Below are positions 34,473 through 42,284 of a DNA stretch of 64,000 nt, in pieces. The notes beneath the pieces are model-generated. The model saw nothing but the letters and a program-made list of their open reading frames with translations. It did no database searches and had not been told where the DNA came from. Source of the DNA: Halorubellus sp034808145 (GTDB lineage: Archaea; Halobacteriota; Halobacteria; Halobacteriales; Natrialbaceae); NCBI RefSeq assembly GCF_034808145.1, contig NZ_JAXHGM010000001.1, positions 124,001-188,000 on the forward strand, given 5' to 3'. The first letter of the stretch is position 1. The number at the start of each line of letters is the position of its first letter. The position numbers and the translations under genes are program-made.

Positions 34473-34780
34473 GTGCGATGGGACGCGGTCGCCGGCGAAA
34501 AGCGTGACGTTCGGGCTACAGGTCGACGCGTTCGACGGGGGTAGGGTGTGGTTCCCCGCCGAGTCTCGTACTGAACGTTATCGACGACCACGCAGGGCGC
34601 CGACGCGGGCGGTGGCGGCGGGCCGTTGCCGGTGGTGCTCGTCGCGGGTGTCCTCGGTGCGACCGGCGTCCTCGGTGTCGGGTACCTCTCGGGCAGCGAG
34701 GTGGTGGCGGCGAGCGACGGCACCCAGTTTCTGCGGACTTCGACACGATTAACTCCCCTCCGCGGGCAGTTCCGGATGTT
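34473..34780. other. Upstream region of mdh
   Basis: This 308-bp gap between the divergent zinc-finger gene and mdh holds the promoters. GATTAACT (around 34748-34755) lies about 30 nt before the mdh ATG. One frame (34605-34780) reads as a hydrophobic segment, LPVVLVAGVLGATGVLG, but lacks an ATG or GTG at a sensible place, so no gene is called. Confidence 0.45.
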
Positions 34781-35695
34781 ATGACGAAAGTCAGCGTTGT
34801 CGGCGCGGCCGGCACGGTCGGTGCCGCAGCAGGGTACAACCTCGCACTTCGAGACGTCGTGGACGACCTCGTGTTCGTGGACATCCCGGACCAGGAGGAC
34901 GTCACGATCGGGCAGGCCGCGGACGCCAACCACGGCGTCGCGTACGACTCGAACACGACCGTCCGACAGGGCACGTACGCGGACACCGCGGGTTCGGACG
35001 TCGTCATCATCACGGCGGGTATCCCCCGGCAGCCGGGCCAGACGCGTATCGACCTGGCGGGCGACAACGCGCCCATCATGGAGGACATCCAGTCGAGTCT
35101 CGACGAGCACAACGACGACTACGTGTCGGTGACGACGTCGAACCCCGTCGACCTCCTGAACCGGCACCTCTACGAGGCCGGTGACCGCGACCGGAATCAG
35201 GTCATCGGGTTCGGTGGTCGCCTGGACTCCGCGCGCTTCCGGTACGTCCTCTCGGAGCGCTTCGACACCCAGGTCGGGAACGTCGAGGCGACGATCCTCG
35301 GCGAGCACGGGGACGCGCAGGTCCCGGTGTTCTCGAAGGTCCGCGTCGACGGCCGCGACCCCGAGTTCAGTGGGGACGAGAAGACGGAGATCCTCGAGGA
35401 CCTCCAGCAGTCCGCGATGAACGTCATCGAGCGGAAGGGCGCGACCGAGTGGGGGCCCGCGACGGGCGTCGCACACATGGTCGAGGCAATCCTGAACGAC
35501 ACCGGCGAGGTGCTGCCGGCGAGCGTGAAGCTCCAGGGCGAGTTCGGGCACGACGACGTCGCGCTCGGCGTCCCGGTGAAGCTCGGCGCGAACGGCGTCG
35601 AGGAGGTCGTCGAGTGGGACCTGTCGGCGTACGAGCGCGAGCAGCTCGGTGAGGCCGTCGACAAGCTCTCCGAGCAGTACGACGAGATCGCCTAA
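34781..35695 (+). CDS. mdh: Malate dehydrogenase (LDH-like type)
   Basis: A 304-residue NAD(H)-dependent enzyme. It has the N-terminal dinucleotide motif VVGAAGTVGAAAGYNLAL, the substrate loop IPRQPGQTRIDLAGDN, SNPVDLLNRHLYEA, and the catalytic histidine in ILGEHGDAQVPVFSKV. The pattern IPRQPGQTR, with Arg at the discriminating position, is that of haloarchaeal malate dehydrogenases of the LDH-like tetrameric group. It interconverts malate and oxaloacetate in the citric acid cycle. The leaderless start fits a TATA-like GATTAACT about 30 nt upstream. Confidence 0.96.
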   Translation: MTKVSVVGAAGTVGAAAGYNLALRDVVDDLVFVDIPDQEDVTIGQAADANHGVAYDSNTTVRQGTYADTAGSDVVIITAGIPRQPGQTRIDLAGDNAPIMEDIQSSLDEHNDDYVSVTTSNPVDLLNRHLYEAGDRDRNQVIGFGGRLDSARFRYVLSERFDTQVGNVEATILGEHGDAQVPVFSKVRVDGRDPEFSGDEKTEILEDLQQSAMNVIERKGATEWGPATGVAHMVEAILNDTGEVLPASVKLQGEFGHDDVALGVPVKLGANGVEEVVEWDLSAYEREQLGEAVDKLSEQYDEIA

Positions 35696-35861
35696 GGGGT
35701 TCGAGCGGTTCGGTTCTCCGGTGCTGCGCTGCGGTCGACTCGATTCTCGGTGCCGCGGTCGGTTCGGTCCTCGATGTTGTGGTCCGTTCGGAGGCGTCGG
35801 TCGGTGTCGGCCGATTCCCCGACCGTCACGCGTCTCTCGTGACGGGCGCGTTCCGCTCGCG

Positions 35862-35978
35862 TCACCACTCGCGGTGGTCGCGGTCGGTGCGGCGGTCGTC
35901 GACGAGCGCGTCGGGGACGGACCCGTCGAGGAGTTGTGCCCATTCGTCGATGTGGGTGCGTCGCTCTGTTCCTCCCAT
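35862..35978 (-). CDS. Putative 38-residue charged protein
   Basis: The ORF begins MGGTERRTHIDEWAQLLDG and ends RTDRDHREW. A TATA-like GTTAATC (about 36006-36012 on the minus strand) lies about 30-33 nt before the ATG, the normal leaderless spacing, and the codon use is genome-like with C/G third positions. I do not recognise it. It is downstream of the Bat-like gene on the same strand but has its own promoter-like element. Chance is possible at this length. Confidence 0.4.
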   Translation of the reverse strand: MGGTERRTHIDEWAQLLDGSVPDALVDDRRTDRDHREW

Positions 35979-36073
35979 GTCGGTAGGTACCGTGGACCCC
36001 GGAGAGATTAACTCTTACGCTGACTCTCGAAATGTAGACTCAGTGCCATTTTGACGGAGGGAGTCGACCGGGT

Positions 36074-38047
36074 TCAGGGGCGGTCGAAGAACTCGCCGAC
36101 GAGCTTCCGTTCGGCCGCGCGGAGGTGCTGGTGGTACGTCGACCGCGCGATTCCCATGGACTCGGCGAGGTCGTCGCCGCTGGTCGGGCGCGGCCACTCG
36201 AAGAACTCGCCGAAGTACGCGCGCCGGAGCGCGGTCAGCTGGCGGTCCGTGAGCTGGGACTCGAGGCTCGTGATGAACTCCTGCTTGGTGGAGGCGCTCC
36301 GCTCGCGCTCGCGGTACGCGGTCAGTTCCACGTCGTCGTACTCGGCCTCGACGTGGTCGACGAGCGACCGCGCGTTCGCGTCCCGCGGGAGCTCCACGTC
36401 GACGGTCGCGTTCGTCGGCGACGCCGTAATCTCGCGGATGTCCGCGCCGTAGTCCGCGAGCGTCGACAGCAACCCGGCGTTGTCCACCTCGAACTCGACG
36501 AGGCACGCGCCGTCGTTCGCGGTGATGACGGTGACGTCGACGACGCCGTCGACGTCCGCGGCCGCCGCTTCGAGCGCGTCCGGGTCGTCGGTCTCGACCG
36601 TGAAGAACAGCCCGAGCCGGTCGTCGTCCCGATGCATCGACCCGGCGTAGGTCAGCGAGACGCCGGCGATCTCGGCGACGCGCACGAAGAACGCGTCGCG
36701 GTTCCGGACGGCGAACGACAGCGAGACGATGTCGTCCGCGGTCAGCGTTCGCCGGGTCTCGACCGCGGAGATCGCGGTTCCGGCCATCCGCCCGAGCGCG
36801 TTCAGGACGGCGAGTTCGCGGTCGTCGATGGCGGTGGCGTCGTCGACGTACGCGCAGAACACGCCGTACTTCGCGTCACGGTGGGAGAGCGGGACGATGG
36901 CGACGGTCGCGAACGAGTCGTCGACGAGGGCCTCGTGCCACTCGCTGTCGGGGAGGTCCGCGGCGTCGACGACCCGCGTCTCGCCCGAGTCCATCGCCTC
37001 GTTCACGGGGCCGTCGCCGCCGAGGAGGTCGAGCGGGTCGAGGTCGTCGCGACCGCCGGCGATGGCGGCCGGCGCGATGGACTTGTCCGCGAGGTCGGGT
37101 TCGCCGACCCACGCGCACGTGTACGGGTCGTTGTCGACGACGAGGTCGCACATCGCGGTCTCGACGGACTCCCGGGTCGTCGCCTCGACGAGCGCCTGTC
37201 CGGCGTCCTTGAGGAGGCCGTCGATGCGTTCGAGCACGTGCTGGAGGCTCTCGCGTTCGGCGGCGAGTTCGGCGGCGCGCCGTTCCGCGACGCGCTCGGC
37301 GTCCACGCGCTCGGTGATGTCGGTCTGGAACCCGACGAAGTGCGTGACCTCGCCGGTCGCGTCCCGCACCGGGGCGATGTCGACGCGGTTCCAGAACTTC
37401 TCGCCGTCGCGCGTGTAGTTCGCGAGTTCGGTCGTCACGCTCGTCTCGGCGTTGATCGCGGCGCGCATCTCGCCGATGGCCTCTGGGTCGGAGTCGTCGC
37501 CCTGGAGGAACCGACAGTTCCGGCCCATCGCGTACTCGCGGTCGTACCCCGTGAGCTCCTCGAACGCGTCGTTCGCGTAGATGAGCGGGAGTTCCGGGTC
37601 GCGGGCGTCTGCGATGGTGATGCCGACGGGGGCCTCGTCGAGCGCGCGTTCCTTGAGGAGGCCGGTCGGGTCGCGGTCCGTGTCGATCGCTCGGGAGACC
37701 GCCGTCCGGAGGCGGTCGTCCCAGTCGTCGACGCGACGGACGTACGCGCTGACGTCGTGCGCGACGGCGCGTTCGGCGAGCGCCTCGTCGCCGTCGGCGG
37801 TCAGGAGCACGAACGGGACGTCGCCGTGGACGTCGCGGACGTGCTGGAGGAGGTCGAGTCCGGTGTCGTCGTCGAGGTCGCGTTCGCAGACCACGCAGTC
37901 GATCGGGTCGTCGCCGAGGGCCGTCAGCGCGGCGTCGGCGGCGTCGACGGTCCGGGTCTCTCGGTCCGGCGTCGCGAGCTCGTCCGCGGTCTCGGCCGCG
38001 CGGGTCCCGTCCGGGTCGGCGACGAGCACCCGGGAACGTGTCGTCAT
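36074..38047 (-). CDS. Bat-like regulator: pseudo-receiver, LOV/PAS, GAF and HTH_10
   Basis: A 657-residue protein of the bacterio-opsin-activator family. Residues 5-120 have a response-regulator fold, but the phosphoacceptor position is glutamate (CVVCERDLDD, Glu55) and the conserved lysine is missing. Residues about 130-255 are a PAS domain with the LOV signature GRNCRFLQGDD (Cys178) and a closing FVGFQTDITERV, as in flavin-binding blue-light sensors. A coiled linker leads to a GAF domain (about 285-440). The Bat-type domain follows, then the helix-turn-helix (LTDRQLTALRRAYFGEFFEW ... ARSTYHQHLRAAERKL). It probably controls transcription in response to light or redox. The start at 38047 drops 17 residues preceding MTTRSRVLVAD. 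Confidence 0.9.
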   Translation of the reverse strand: MTTRSRVLVADPDGTRAAETADELATPDRETRTVDAADAALTALGDDPIDCVVCERDLDDDTGLDLLQHVRDVHGDVPFVLLTADGDEALAERAVAHDVSAYVRRVDDWDDRLRTAVSRAIDTDRDPTGLLKERALDEAPVGITIADARDPELPLIYANDAFEELTGYDREYAMGRNCRFLQGDDSDPEAIGEMRAAINAETSVTTELANYTRDGEKFWNRVDIAPVRDATGEVTHFVGFQTDITERVDAERVAERRAAELAAERESLQHVLERIDGLLKDAGQALVEATTRESVETAMCDLVVDNDPYTCAWVGEPDLADKSIAPAAIAGGRDDLDPLDLLGGDGPVNEAMDSGETRVVDAADLPDSEWHEALVDDSFATVAIVPLSHRDAKYGVFCAYVDDATAIDDRELAVLNALGRMAGTAISAVETRRTLTADDIVSLSFAVRNRDAFFVRVAEIAGVSLTYAGSMHRDDDRLGLFFTVETDDPDALEAAAADVDGVVDVTVITANDGACLVEFEVDNAGLLSTLADYGADIREITASPTNATVDVELPRDANARSLVDHVEAEYDDVELTAYRERERSASTKQEFITSLESQLTDRQLTALRRAYFGEFFEWPRPTSGDDLAESMGIARSTYHQHLRAAERKLVGEFFDRP

Positions 38048-38172
38048 ACCATAGCCTACAACTCCAGTGATATAGAAGTACGGTGTCCGAACCCTCACCT
38101 GTTAGGTGGTGCGTGTAAGTGCGGTGCGAGAGTTCAGTGGGCGGTCAGGGCGCGAGAGACGTCGGTGGGCGG

Positions 38173-38418
38173 TCAGGGAACGAGCTGGTCGCCGTCGTCG
38201 TCGTAGACGGTGATGGCGTCGACGGGGCAGGCGCGTGCGGCGAACTTCGCGTCCAGTTCCGCGTCGGCGGGGACCTCGCGGACGAACACGCCGTCGTCGC
38301 GCTCCTCGGCGTCGGCGAGCACGGCCTTCCCGGCGTCCTCGTCGCGTTCGAAGGCGTCCCACTCCGCGACGCACTGGAACATCCCGATGCAGGTGTCGTA
38401 GTCGTACTCGACGCGCAT
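38173..38418 (-). CDS. Ferredoxin, single-cluster type
   Basis: An 81-residue protein beginning MRVEYDYDTCIGMFQCVAEW and ending in RACPVDAITVYDDDGDQLVP. The cysteine arrangement (C-x5-C near the N-terminus, one C-P near the C-terminus) is that of small ferredoxins carrying one 3Fe-4S or 4Fe-4S cluster. It likely serves as an electron carrier; no redox partner is adjacent. The ATG at 38418 gives the family's usual length and removes an 18-residue upstream extension. Confidence 0.85.
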   Translation of the reverse strand: MRVEYDYDTCIGMFQCVAEWDAFERDEDAGKAVLADAEERDDGVFVREVPADAELDAKFAARACPVDAITVYDDDGDQLVP

Positions 38419-38499
38419 ACGCCGCCGGTTCGGGGACGGTGGGGAAAACCCTGACGCCCGCGCCGCCGTCACGGTCGGGTCGACGGGTCGGGGGCGGGG

Positions 38500-38763
38500 T
38501 CAGTTCGCGTCGCCGCGGTCGCTCGCGACGAGGCGCTCCTTGCGCGCTCGGGAGAACGTCTTCACCTCGTGTTCGCGGGACATCGCCGCGGACCGCGAGT
38601 CGTACGTCTCGACGTGCACGAGCGAGACCGGCGTCCGCCCGCGGGTGTACTTCGCGCCGTCACCGGCGTCGTGTTCGGCGACGCGACGGTTGACGTCGGT
38701 GGTGTAGCCCGTGTAGTACGTCCCGTCCGCGCATTCGAGGACGTACACGTGGTGGTCGCTCAC
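38500..38763 (-). CDS. GIY-YIG domain protein (UPF0213/YhbQ-like)
   Basis: An 87-residue single-domain protein. The two catalytic strands are HHVYVLECADGTYYTGYTTDVNRRVAEH, corresponding to GIY...YIG, with the conserved Arg (NRRV) and the Glu-containing helix (SAAMSREHEVKTFSRARKERL). Stand-alone members are thought to be nucleases of unknown target. It starts at GTG 38763, which places the first strand right after four residues; the longer frame upstream is Pro/Arg-rich and unlike the family. Confidence 0.87.
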   Translation of the reverse strand: MSDHHVYVLECADGTYYTGYTTDVNRRVAEHDAGDGAKYTRGRTPVSLVHVETYDSRSAAMSREHEVKTFSRARKERLVASDRGDAN

Positions 38764-38819
38764 GGGGGGCGGTAGTCGGCGGTCGCTGAAAGAGGCTTCG
38801 CGTGGTGGTTCACACGCGG

Positions 38820-38972
38820 TCAGGAATCCGGCCTCGCGCGGCGCCGGGACTCCTCGGCGATTCCTGCGTTCGCCGAGCAGTTCACGCACGCCAGGATTCG
38901 TCCGTGTTCGTCCGCGAACACGCGTGCGAATCGCTCCGAGACGTGGGCGCCGCAGTTGTCACAGTCTGGCAT
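38820..38972 (-). CDS. Small zinc-binding protein (DUF7563-like)
   Basis: A 50-residue protein, MPDCDNCGAHVSERFARVFAD, then ACVNCSANAGIAEESR. Two CxxC pairs make a small zinc ribbon. It matches the pattern of a short haloarchaeal family annotated DUF7563. A TATA-like TATTTATACG lies on the minus strand about 50-60 nt upstream. It could be a DNA- or protein-binding accessory factor; no function is known. Confidence 0.75.
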   Translation of the reverse strand: MPDCDNCGAHVSERFARVFADEHGRILACVNCSANAGIAEESRRRARPDS

Positions 38973-39106
38973 GGTGGGGGACCGGCGTCGTTCGGGTGCC
39001 GGTAGCATCCAGTTGGCGATATACGTATAAATACGGCCGGAATCACAAGACGACGTTGGGAATCGGGAAAAGTTTCTTGCCTAAAGGAGTGGTATGGTGT
39101 GGGGTT

Positions 39107-39880
39107 TCACGTGTCGTCCGAACGCGCGGCGCCGACGCGTCGGGCGACGAGCGCGGCCTGCGCACCCGCGACGAACCCGGCGTCGACGTTCACGACCGAG
39201 AGGACGGTGCACGACTGCAGCATCCCCGAGAGCGCCGCCTCGCCCTCGCCGCCGTGCCCGTAGCCCGTCGAGACGGGGAGGCCGACGACCGGTGCGGAGA
39301 CGAGTCCCGCGACGACCGTCGGCAGCGCGCCCTCGCGGCCGGCGGCGACGACGAGCGCGTCCGCGGCGTCGAGCGTCTCGCGAGCGTCGAGGACGCGTGC
39401 GATGCTCGCCACGCCGACGTCGTGGACGGTCTCGACGGTCGCCCCCATCTCGCGAGCGACCACGGCGGCCTCCTCGGCGGCCGCGGCGTCGCCGGTCCCG
39501 CCGGAGACGACCGCGACCGTCGCCGGAACCGCCGGCGGGTCGAACGCCGGCGCGTGCGCGACGACGAACCCGGACCGGGCGTGGACGGTGACCTCGGCGT
39601 CGGGGTGCTCGGCCGCGAGACGCTCGCGGACCGCGGTCGCGGCGTCGTCGCTCGCTCGCGTGACGAGCGCACGCCCCGTCGTCTCCACGGCCGCGGCCGC
39701 GAGCGTCGCGACCTCCTCGGGCGTCTTCTCGTCGGCGAGCACGGCCTCTGGCACGCCGCGGCGTTGCTCGCGGGCCGCGTCGAAACGGCCGTCGTCGGTC
39801 GTCGCGTACCCCCGTAACTCGGCCTCGGCGGCCGCCGGCGACAGGTCACCGTCGGCGACTCGCTCCAGGACGTCGCGCAT
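39107..39880 (-). CDS. larB: Nickel-pincer cofactor biosynthesis protein LarB
   Basis: A 257-residue protein with a PurE-like core. The N-terminal region MRDVLERVADGDLSPAAAEAEL and LADEKTPEEVATLAAAAVE leads to the AIR-carboxylase-like domain (VAVVSGGTGDAAAAEEAAVVA, then VVAAGREGALPTVVAGLVSAPVVGLPVSTGYG, then VNVDAGFVAGAQAA). LarB carboxylates and hydrolyses nicotinate adenine dinucleotide in making the lactate-racemase nickel cofactor. LarC and LarE are not in the window. The ATG at 39880 is chosen by homology to the start of the family; the upstream extension is Arg-rich. Confidence 0.9.
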   Translation of the reverse strand: MRDVLERVADGDLSPAAAEAELRGYATTDDGRFDAAREQRRGVPEAVLADEKTPEEVATLAAAAVETTGRALVTRASDDAATAVRERLAAEHPDAEVTVHARSGFVVAHAPAFDPPAVPATVAVVSGGTGDAAAAEEAAVVAREMGATVETVHDVGVASIARVLDARETLDAADALVVAAGREGALPTVVAGLVSAPVVGLPVSTGYGHGGEGEAALSGMLQSCTVLSVVNVDAGFVAGAQAALVARRVGAARSDDT

Positions 39881-40021
39881 GCCCGACCCTCGGGCACGGA
39901 CGCACTCGTATCCGTCGACGTCCGAACCGGCCGCTGGACGACAGCCGTGGCGACGCGGGTGCGCGCGCCACTGCGAGCGCCCAGCGCGCGCCTGCCTCGA
40001 CGACGAGAGCGCCGCCCTGAA

Positions 40022-40059
40022 CCCACCCACGAATGAGTACCTTTCGGTTCGTGGGTGGG
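40022..40059. repeat. Perfect 12-bp inverted repeat between larB and the histone-fold gene
   Basis: Arms CCCACCCACGAA (40022-40033) and TTCGTGGGTGGG (40048-40059) match perfectly around a 14-nt loop. It sits in the 267-bp divergent region, about 55 nt upstream of the histone-fold TATA box. It may be a regulatory palindrome, a small insertion remnant or an RNA hairpin; nothing next to it looks like a transposase. Confidence 0.65.
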
Positions 40060-40114
40060 GCTGTCACCCCTGTAGACGCGCTCTCGCGCCCGTCTGACGG
40101 CTCTAACTGGAAAC

Positions 40115-40124
40115 TATTATAAAG
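40115..40124 (+). promoter_or_regulatory. TATA box of the histone-fold gene
   Basis: TATTATAAAG is the best TATA match in the window and lies about 28 nt before the ATG at 40148, which indicates a strong leaderless promoter. Confidence 0.7.
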
Positions 40125-40147
40125 GGGGCAGGGGAATGGCCGCTTGT

Positions 40148-40315
40148 ATGGCAGACCTCATCGTCAAGGCAGCCGTGAAGGAACAGCTCGAGGGTAAGAA
40201 CGTCGCGTCCGACTTCTACGACGCACTCGACGAGGAAGTCGAGGAGCTCCTCGAGGACGCCGCCCGTCGCGCCGAGGCCAACGACCGGAAGACGGTCCAG
40301 CCGCGCGACCTCTGA
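40148..40315 (+). CDS. Histone-fold protein, DUF1931 family
   Basis: A 55-residue protein: MADLIVKAAVKEQLEGKNVA, then SDFYDALDEEVEELLEDAAR, then RAEANDRKTVQPRDL. The helix-strand-helix pattern with ...RAEANDRKTVQPRDL is the archaeal histone-fold signature of the DUF1931 group, which is very conserved in haloarchaea. It may bind DNA or partner with other histone-fold proteins. It has a strong TATA box and a good terminator, consistent with a highly expressed single-gene unit. Confidence 0.87.
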   Translation: MADLIVKAAVKEQLEGKNVASDFYDALDEEVEELLEDAARRAEANDRKTVQPRDL

Positions 40316-40342
40316 AATCGGTCCCAACAAACTTCTGAACCG

Positions 40343-40369
40343 GCGGTGACTACGCTGGTCGCCGCTTTC
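40343..40369 (+). terminator. Hairpin terminator after the histone-fold gene
   Basis: GCGGTGAC (40343-40350) pairs with GTCGCCGC (40358-40365) with one G-U pair and a 7-nt loop, followed by TTTCT. It starts 28 nt after the stop codon. Confidence 0.5.
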
Positions 40370-40525
40370 TAACGACCGACCAGCCACCGCGTCGCGCTCG
40401 GTCGGTCCACGCTCGAACCGACCAGCTGCAGCGCTACGTTCGGTCGGTTCACCCCCGAGCCGGCGAGCGACGGCGTCGCGCCCGCTGGATTCGCTCGCGC
40501 CGTTCGACCGATGGCGACGCGTGCG

Positions 40526-41260
40526 CTACGCGCGGCCGCCGGTGACGTCGTGGACGTCGACGCCGTCGTCGGTGCCGACGTGGACGGTGTCGGCGAGGTC
40601 GACGAACAGGCCGTGTTCGACGACGCCCGGGGTCGTCGAGAGCGCGGTCGCGAGCGCGCCGGGGGCCTCGACGGCGTCGAACGCGCAGTCGAGGACGACG
40701 TTCCCGTTGTCGGTGACGACCGGGCCGTCCTTGCGGTCGGCGCGCCGGAGGGTGGGGTCGCCGCCGCGCTCGCGGACCGCGTCGGCGACGACGGTGCGTG
40801 CGGCCGGGAGGACCTCCACCGGAACCGGAACGGAGACCGCGGCGGCGAGCTTCGAGGGGTCGGCGACGACGTGGAACGCGTCGGCGGTCGCGTCGACGAG
40901 CTTCTCGCGGGCGTGAGCCGCCCCGCCGCCCTTGACGAGCACGACACCAGCGTCGCTCCCGCCGTCGTCGGCGTCGACGCCGACGACCTGGTCGGCGCCG
41001 TCGATGGCGACGTCCACGCCGTCGACCGCGTCCAGGTCCGCGAGCGGGACGCCGACCTCGCGAGCGAGTTCGCGCGAGGCGAACGACGTCGGGACGCCGA
41101 CGACGTCCAGCCCGGCGTCGACGCGCTCGCCGAGCTCGCGGATGGCGTGCGCCGCAGTCGACCCCGTTCCGAGCCCGACGACCGTCCCGTCGTCGACGCG
41201 CTCGGCCGCGCTCTCGCCCGCACGACGCTTCTGGCCCTCGCTCCCACCGGACTGCTTCAT
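40526..41260 (-). CDS. rpiA: Ribose-5-phosphate isomerase A
   Basis: A 244-residue enzyme of the non-oxidative pentose/ribose pathway. Recognisable segments are VVGLGTGSTAAHAIRELGE (phosphate-binding), VGVPTSFASRELAREVGV, VDVAIDGADQVVGVDAD (catalytic Asp), VLVKGGGAAHAREKLVD, and DNGNVVLDCAF. It interconverts ribose 5-phosphate and ribulose 5-phosphate. The ATG at 41260 (MKQSGGSEGQKRR) gives the usual length. It is divergent from the ABC ATPase gene, 133 bp apart. Confidence 0.95.
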   Translation of the reverse strand: MKQSGGSEGQKRRAGESAAERVDDGTVVGLGTGSTAAHAIRELGERVDAGLDVVGVPTSFASRELAREVGVPLADLDAVDGVDVAIDGADQVVGVDADDGGSDAGVVLVKGGGAAHAREKLVDATADAFHVVADPSKLAAAVSVPVPVEVLPAARTVVADAVRERGGDPTLRRADRKDGPVVTDNGNVVLDCAFDAVEAPGALATALSTTPGVVEHGLFVDLADTVHVGTDDGVDVHDVTGGRA

Positions 41261-41393
41261 GTCCGAGACGGTCGCGGGCCCGCCAGGTAGGCGCTTCGGT
41301 CGTCGCCGAGAACCGAAGAGCGGGCTCCCGAGACCGCCGAGACCTCCCTCGTCGGGTGCGGTATTGATACGTCCGGGCGCCCTCGTTCCGGGT

Positions 41394-42284
41394 GTGACTG
41401 GAGGACCTTCAGGTGGGGAGGACGCGGCGAGTGCGTCCTCGACCACCGACGCTGACGCCGGCGGTGCCCCCGCCGACGACGCCGCGGTCGAACTCGTGGA
41501 CGCCAGGAAGACGTACCAGCTCGGCGAGCCGGTGCACGCGCTCGACGGCGTGACCGTCGACGTCCCGCGCGGCTCGTACACGGCCGTCATGGGGCCATCC
41601 GGCTCCGGGAAGTCGACGCTGATGAACCTCGTCGGCTGTCTGGACACGCCGACGTCCGGGTCGGTGCTCGTCGACGGCGCGGACGTCGGCGCGATGAACG
41701 ACCGGGAGCGGACGCGTCTGCGCGGCGAGCAGGTCGGGTTCGTGTTCCAGACGTTCAACCTCATGCCGCGACTGACCGCGGTGGAGAACGTCGCACTCCC
41801 GCTCGTCTTCCGCGGCGTCTCGAAGGACGAACGCCACGAGCGCGCGGCAGCCATCCTGGAGCGCGTCGGGCTCGGCGACCGCCTCGAGCACGCGCCGAAC
41901 GAGCTCTCGGGCGGACAGCGCCAGCGCGTCGCCATCGCTCGCGCGCTCGTGAACGACCCCGCTATCCTGCTCGCGGACGAGCCGACGGGGAACCTCGACT
42001 CGGAGACGGGCGCGAACATCCTCGACCTCTTCGACGAACTGAAAGCGGAGGGGAACACGCTCGTGATGGTGACCCACGAGCGCGACGTCGCCGAGCGCGC
42101 CGACCGCATCGTCCACCTGCTCGACGGCCAGATCGAGCGCATCGAGGCGGTCGACGACCTCGAAGGACGCCGACACGACGACGAGGCGGCGGCGAGCGAA
42201 CGCGAGGGCGCTCGCGGCGACGGCGGCGGGACGCCGCACGACGACGCTGGCGGTCGCCGCGACGTCGGCGGTGATGCGGCGTGA
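41394..42284 (+). CDS. MacB/LolD-type ABC transporter ATPase
   Basis: A 296-residue ATPase. An acidic N-terminal tail of about 30 residues precedes VELVDARKTYQLGEPVHALDG. It has Walker A GPSGSGKST, Q-loop GFVFQTFNLMPRL, signature LSGGQRQRV, and Walker B ILLADEPTGNLD, which is the MacB/LolD/FtsE-type pattern. A His/Asp/Arg-rich acidic tail of about 40 residues follows. The likely start is GTG 41394, about 22 nt after a TATTGATAC sequence; no closer ATG exists. It overlaps the permease gene by 4 nt, so the two form one exporter. Confidence 0.87.
   Translation: MTGGPSGGEDAASASSTTDADAGGAPADDAAVELVDARKTYQLGEPVHALDGVTVDVPRGSYTAVMGPSGSGKSTLMNLVGCLDTPTSGSVLVDGADVGAMNDRERTRLRGEQVGFVFQTFNLMPRLTAVENVALPLVFRGVSKDERHERAAAILERVGLGDRLEHAPNELSGGQRQRVAIARALVNDPAILLADEPTGNLDSETGANILDLFDELKAEGNTLVMVTHERDVAERADRIVHLLDGQIERIEAVDDLEGRRHDDEAAASEREGARGDGGGTPHDDAGGRRDVGGDAA

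Noticed and set aside
34605..34780. A hydrophobic reading frame (LPVVLVAGVLGATGVLG) before mdh
   Set aside because: No ATG or GTG at a promoter-consistent place, and the frame overlaps the mdh promoter; it could be a decayed small membrane protein but cannot be supported.
36074..38047. A genuine phosphorylated response regulator
   Set aside because: The phosphoacceptor Asp is replaced by Glu and the conserved Lys is missing, so classical phosphotransfer is unlikely.
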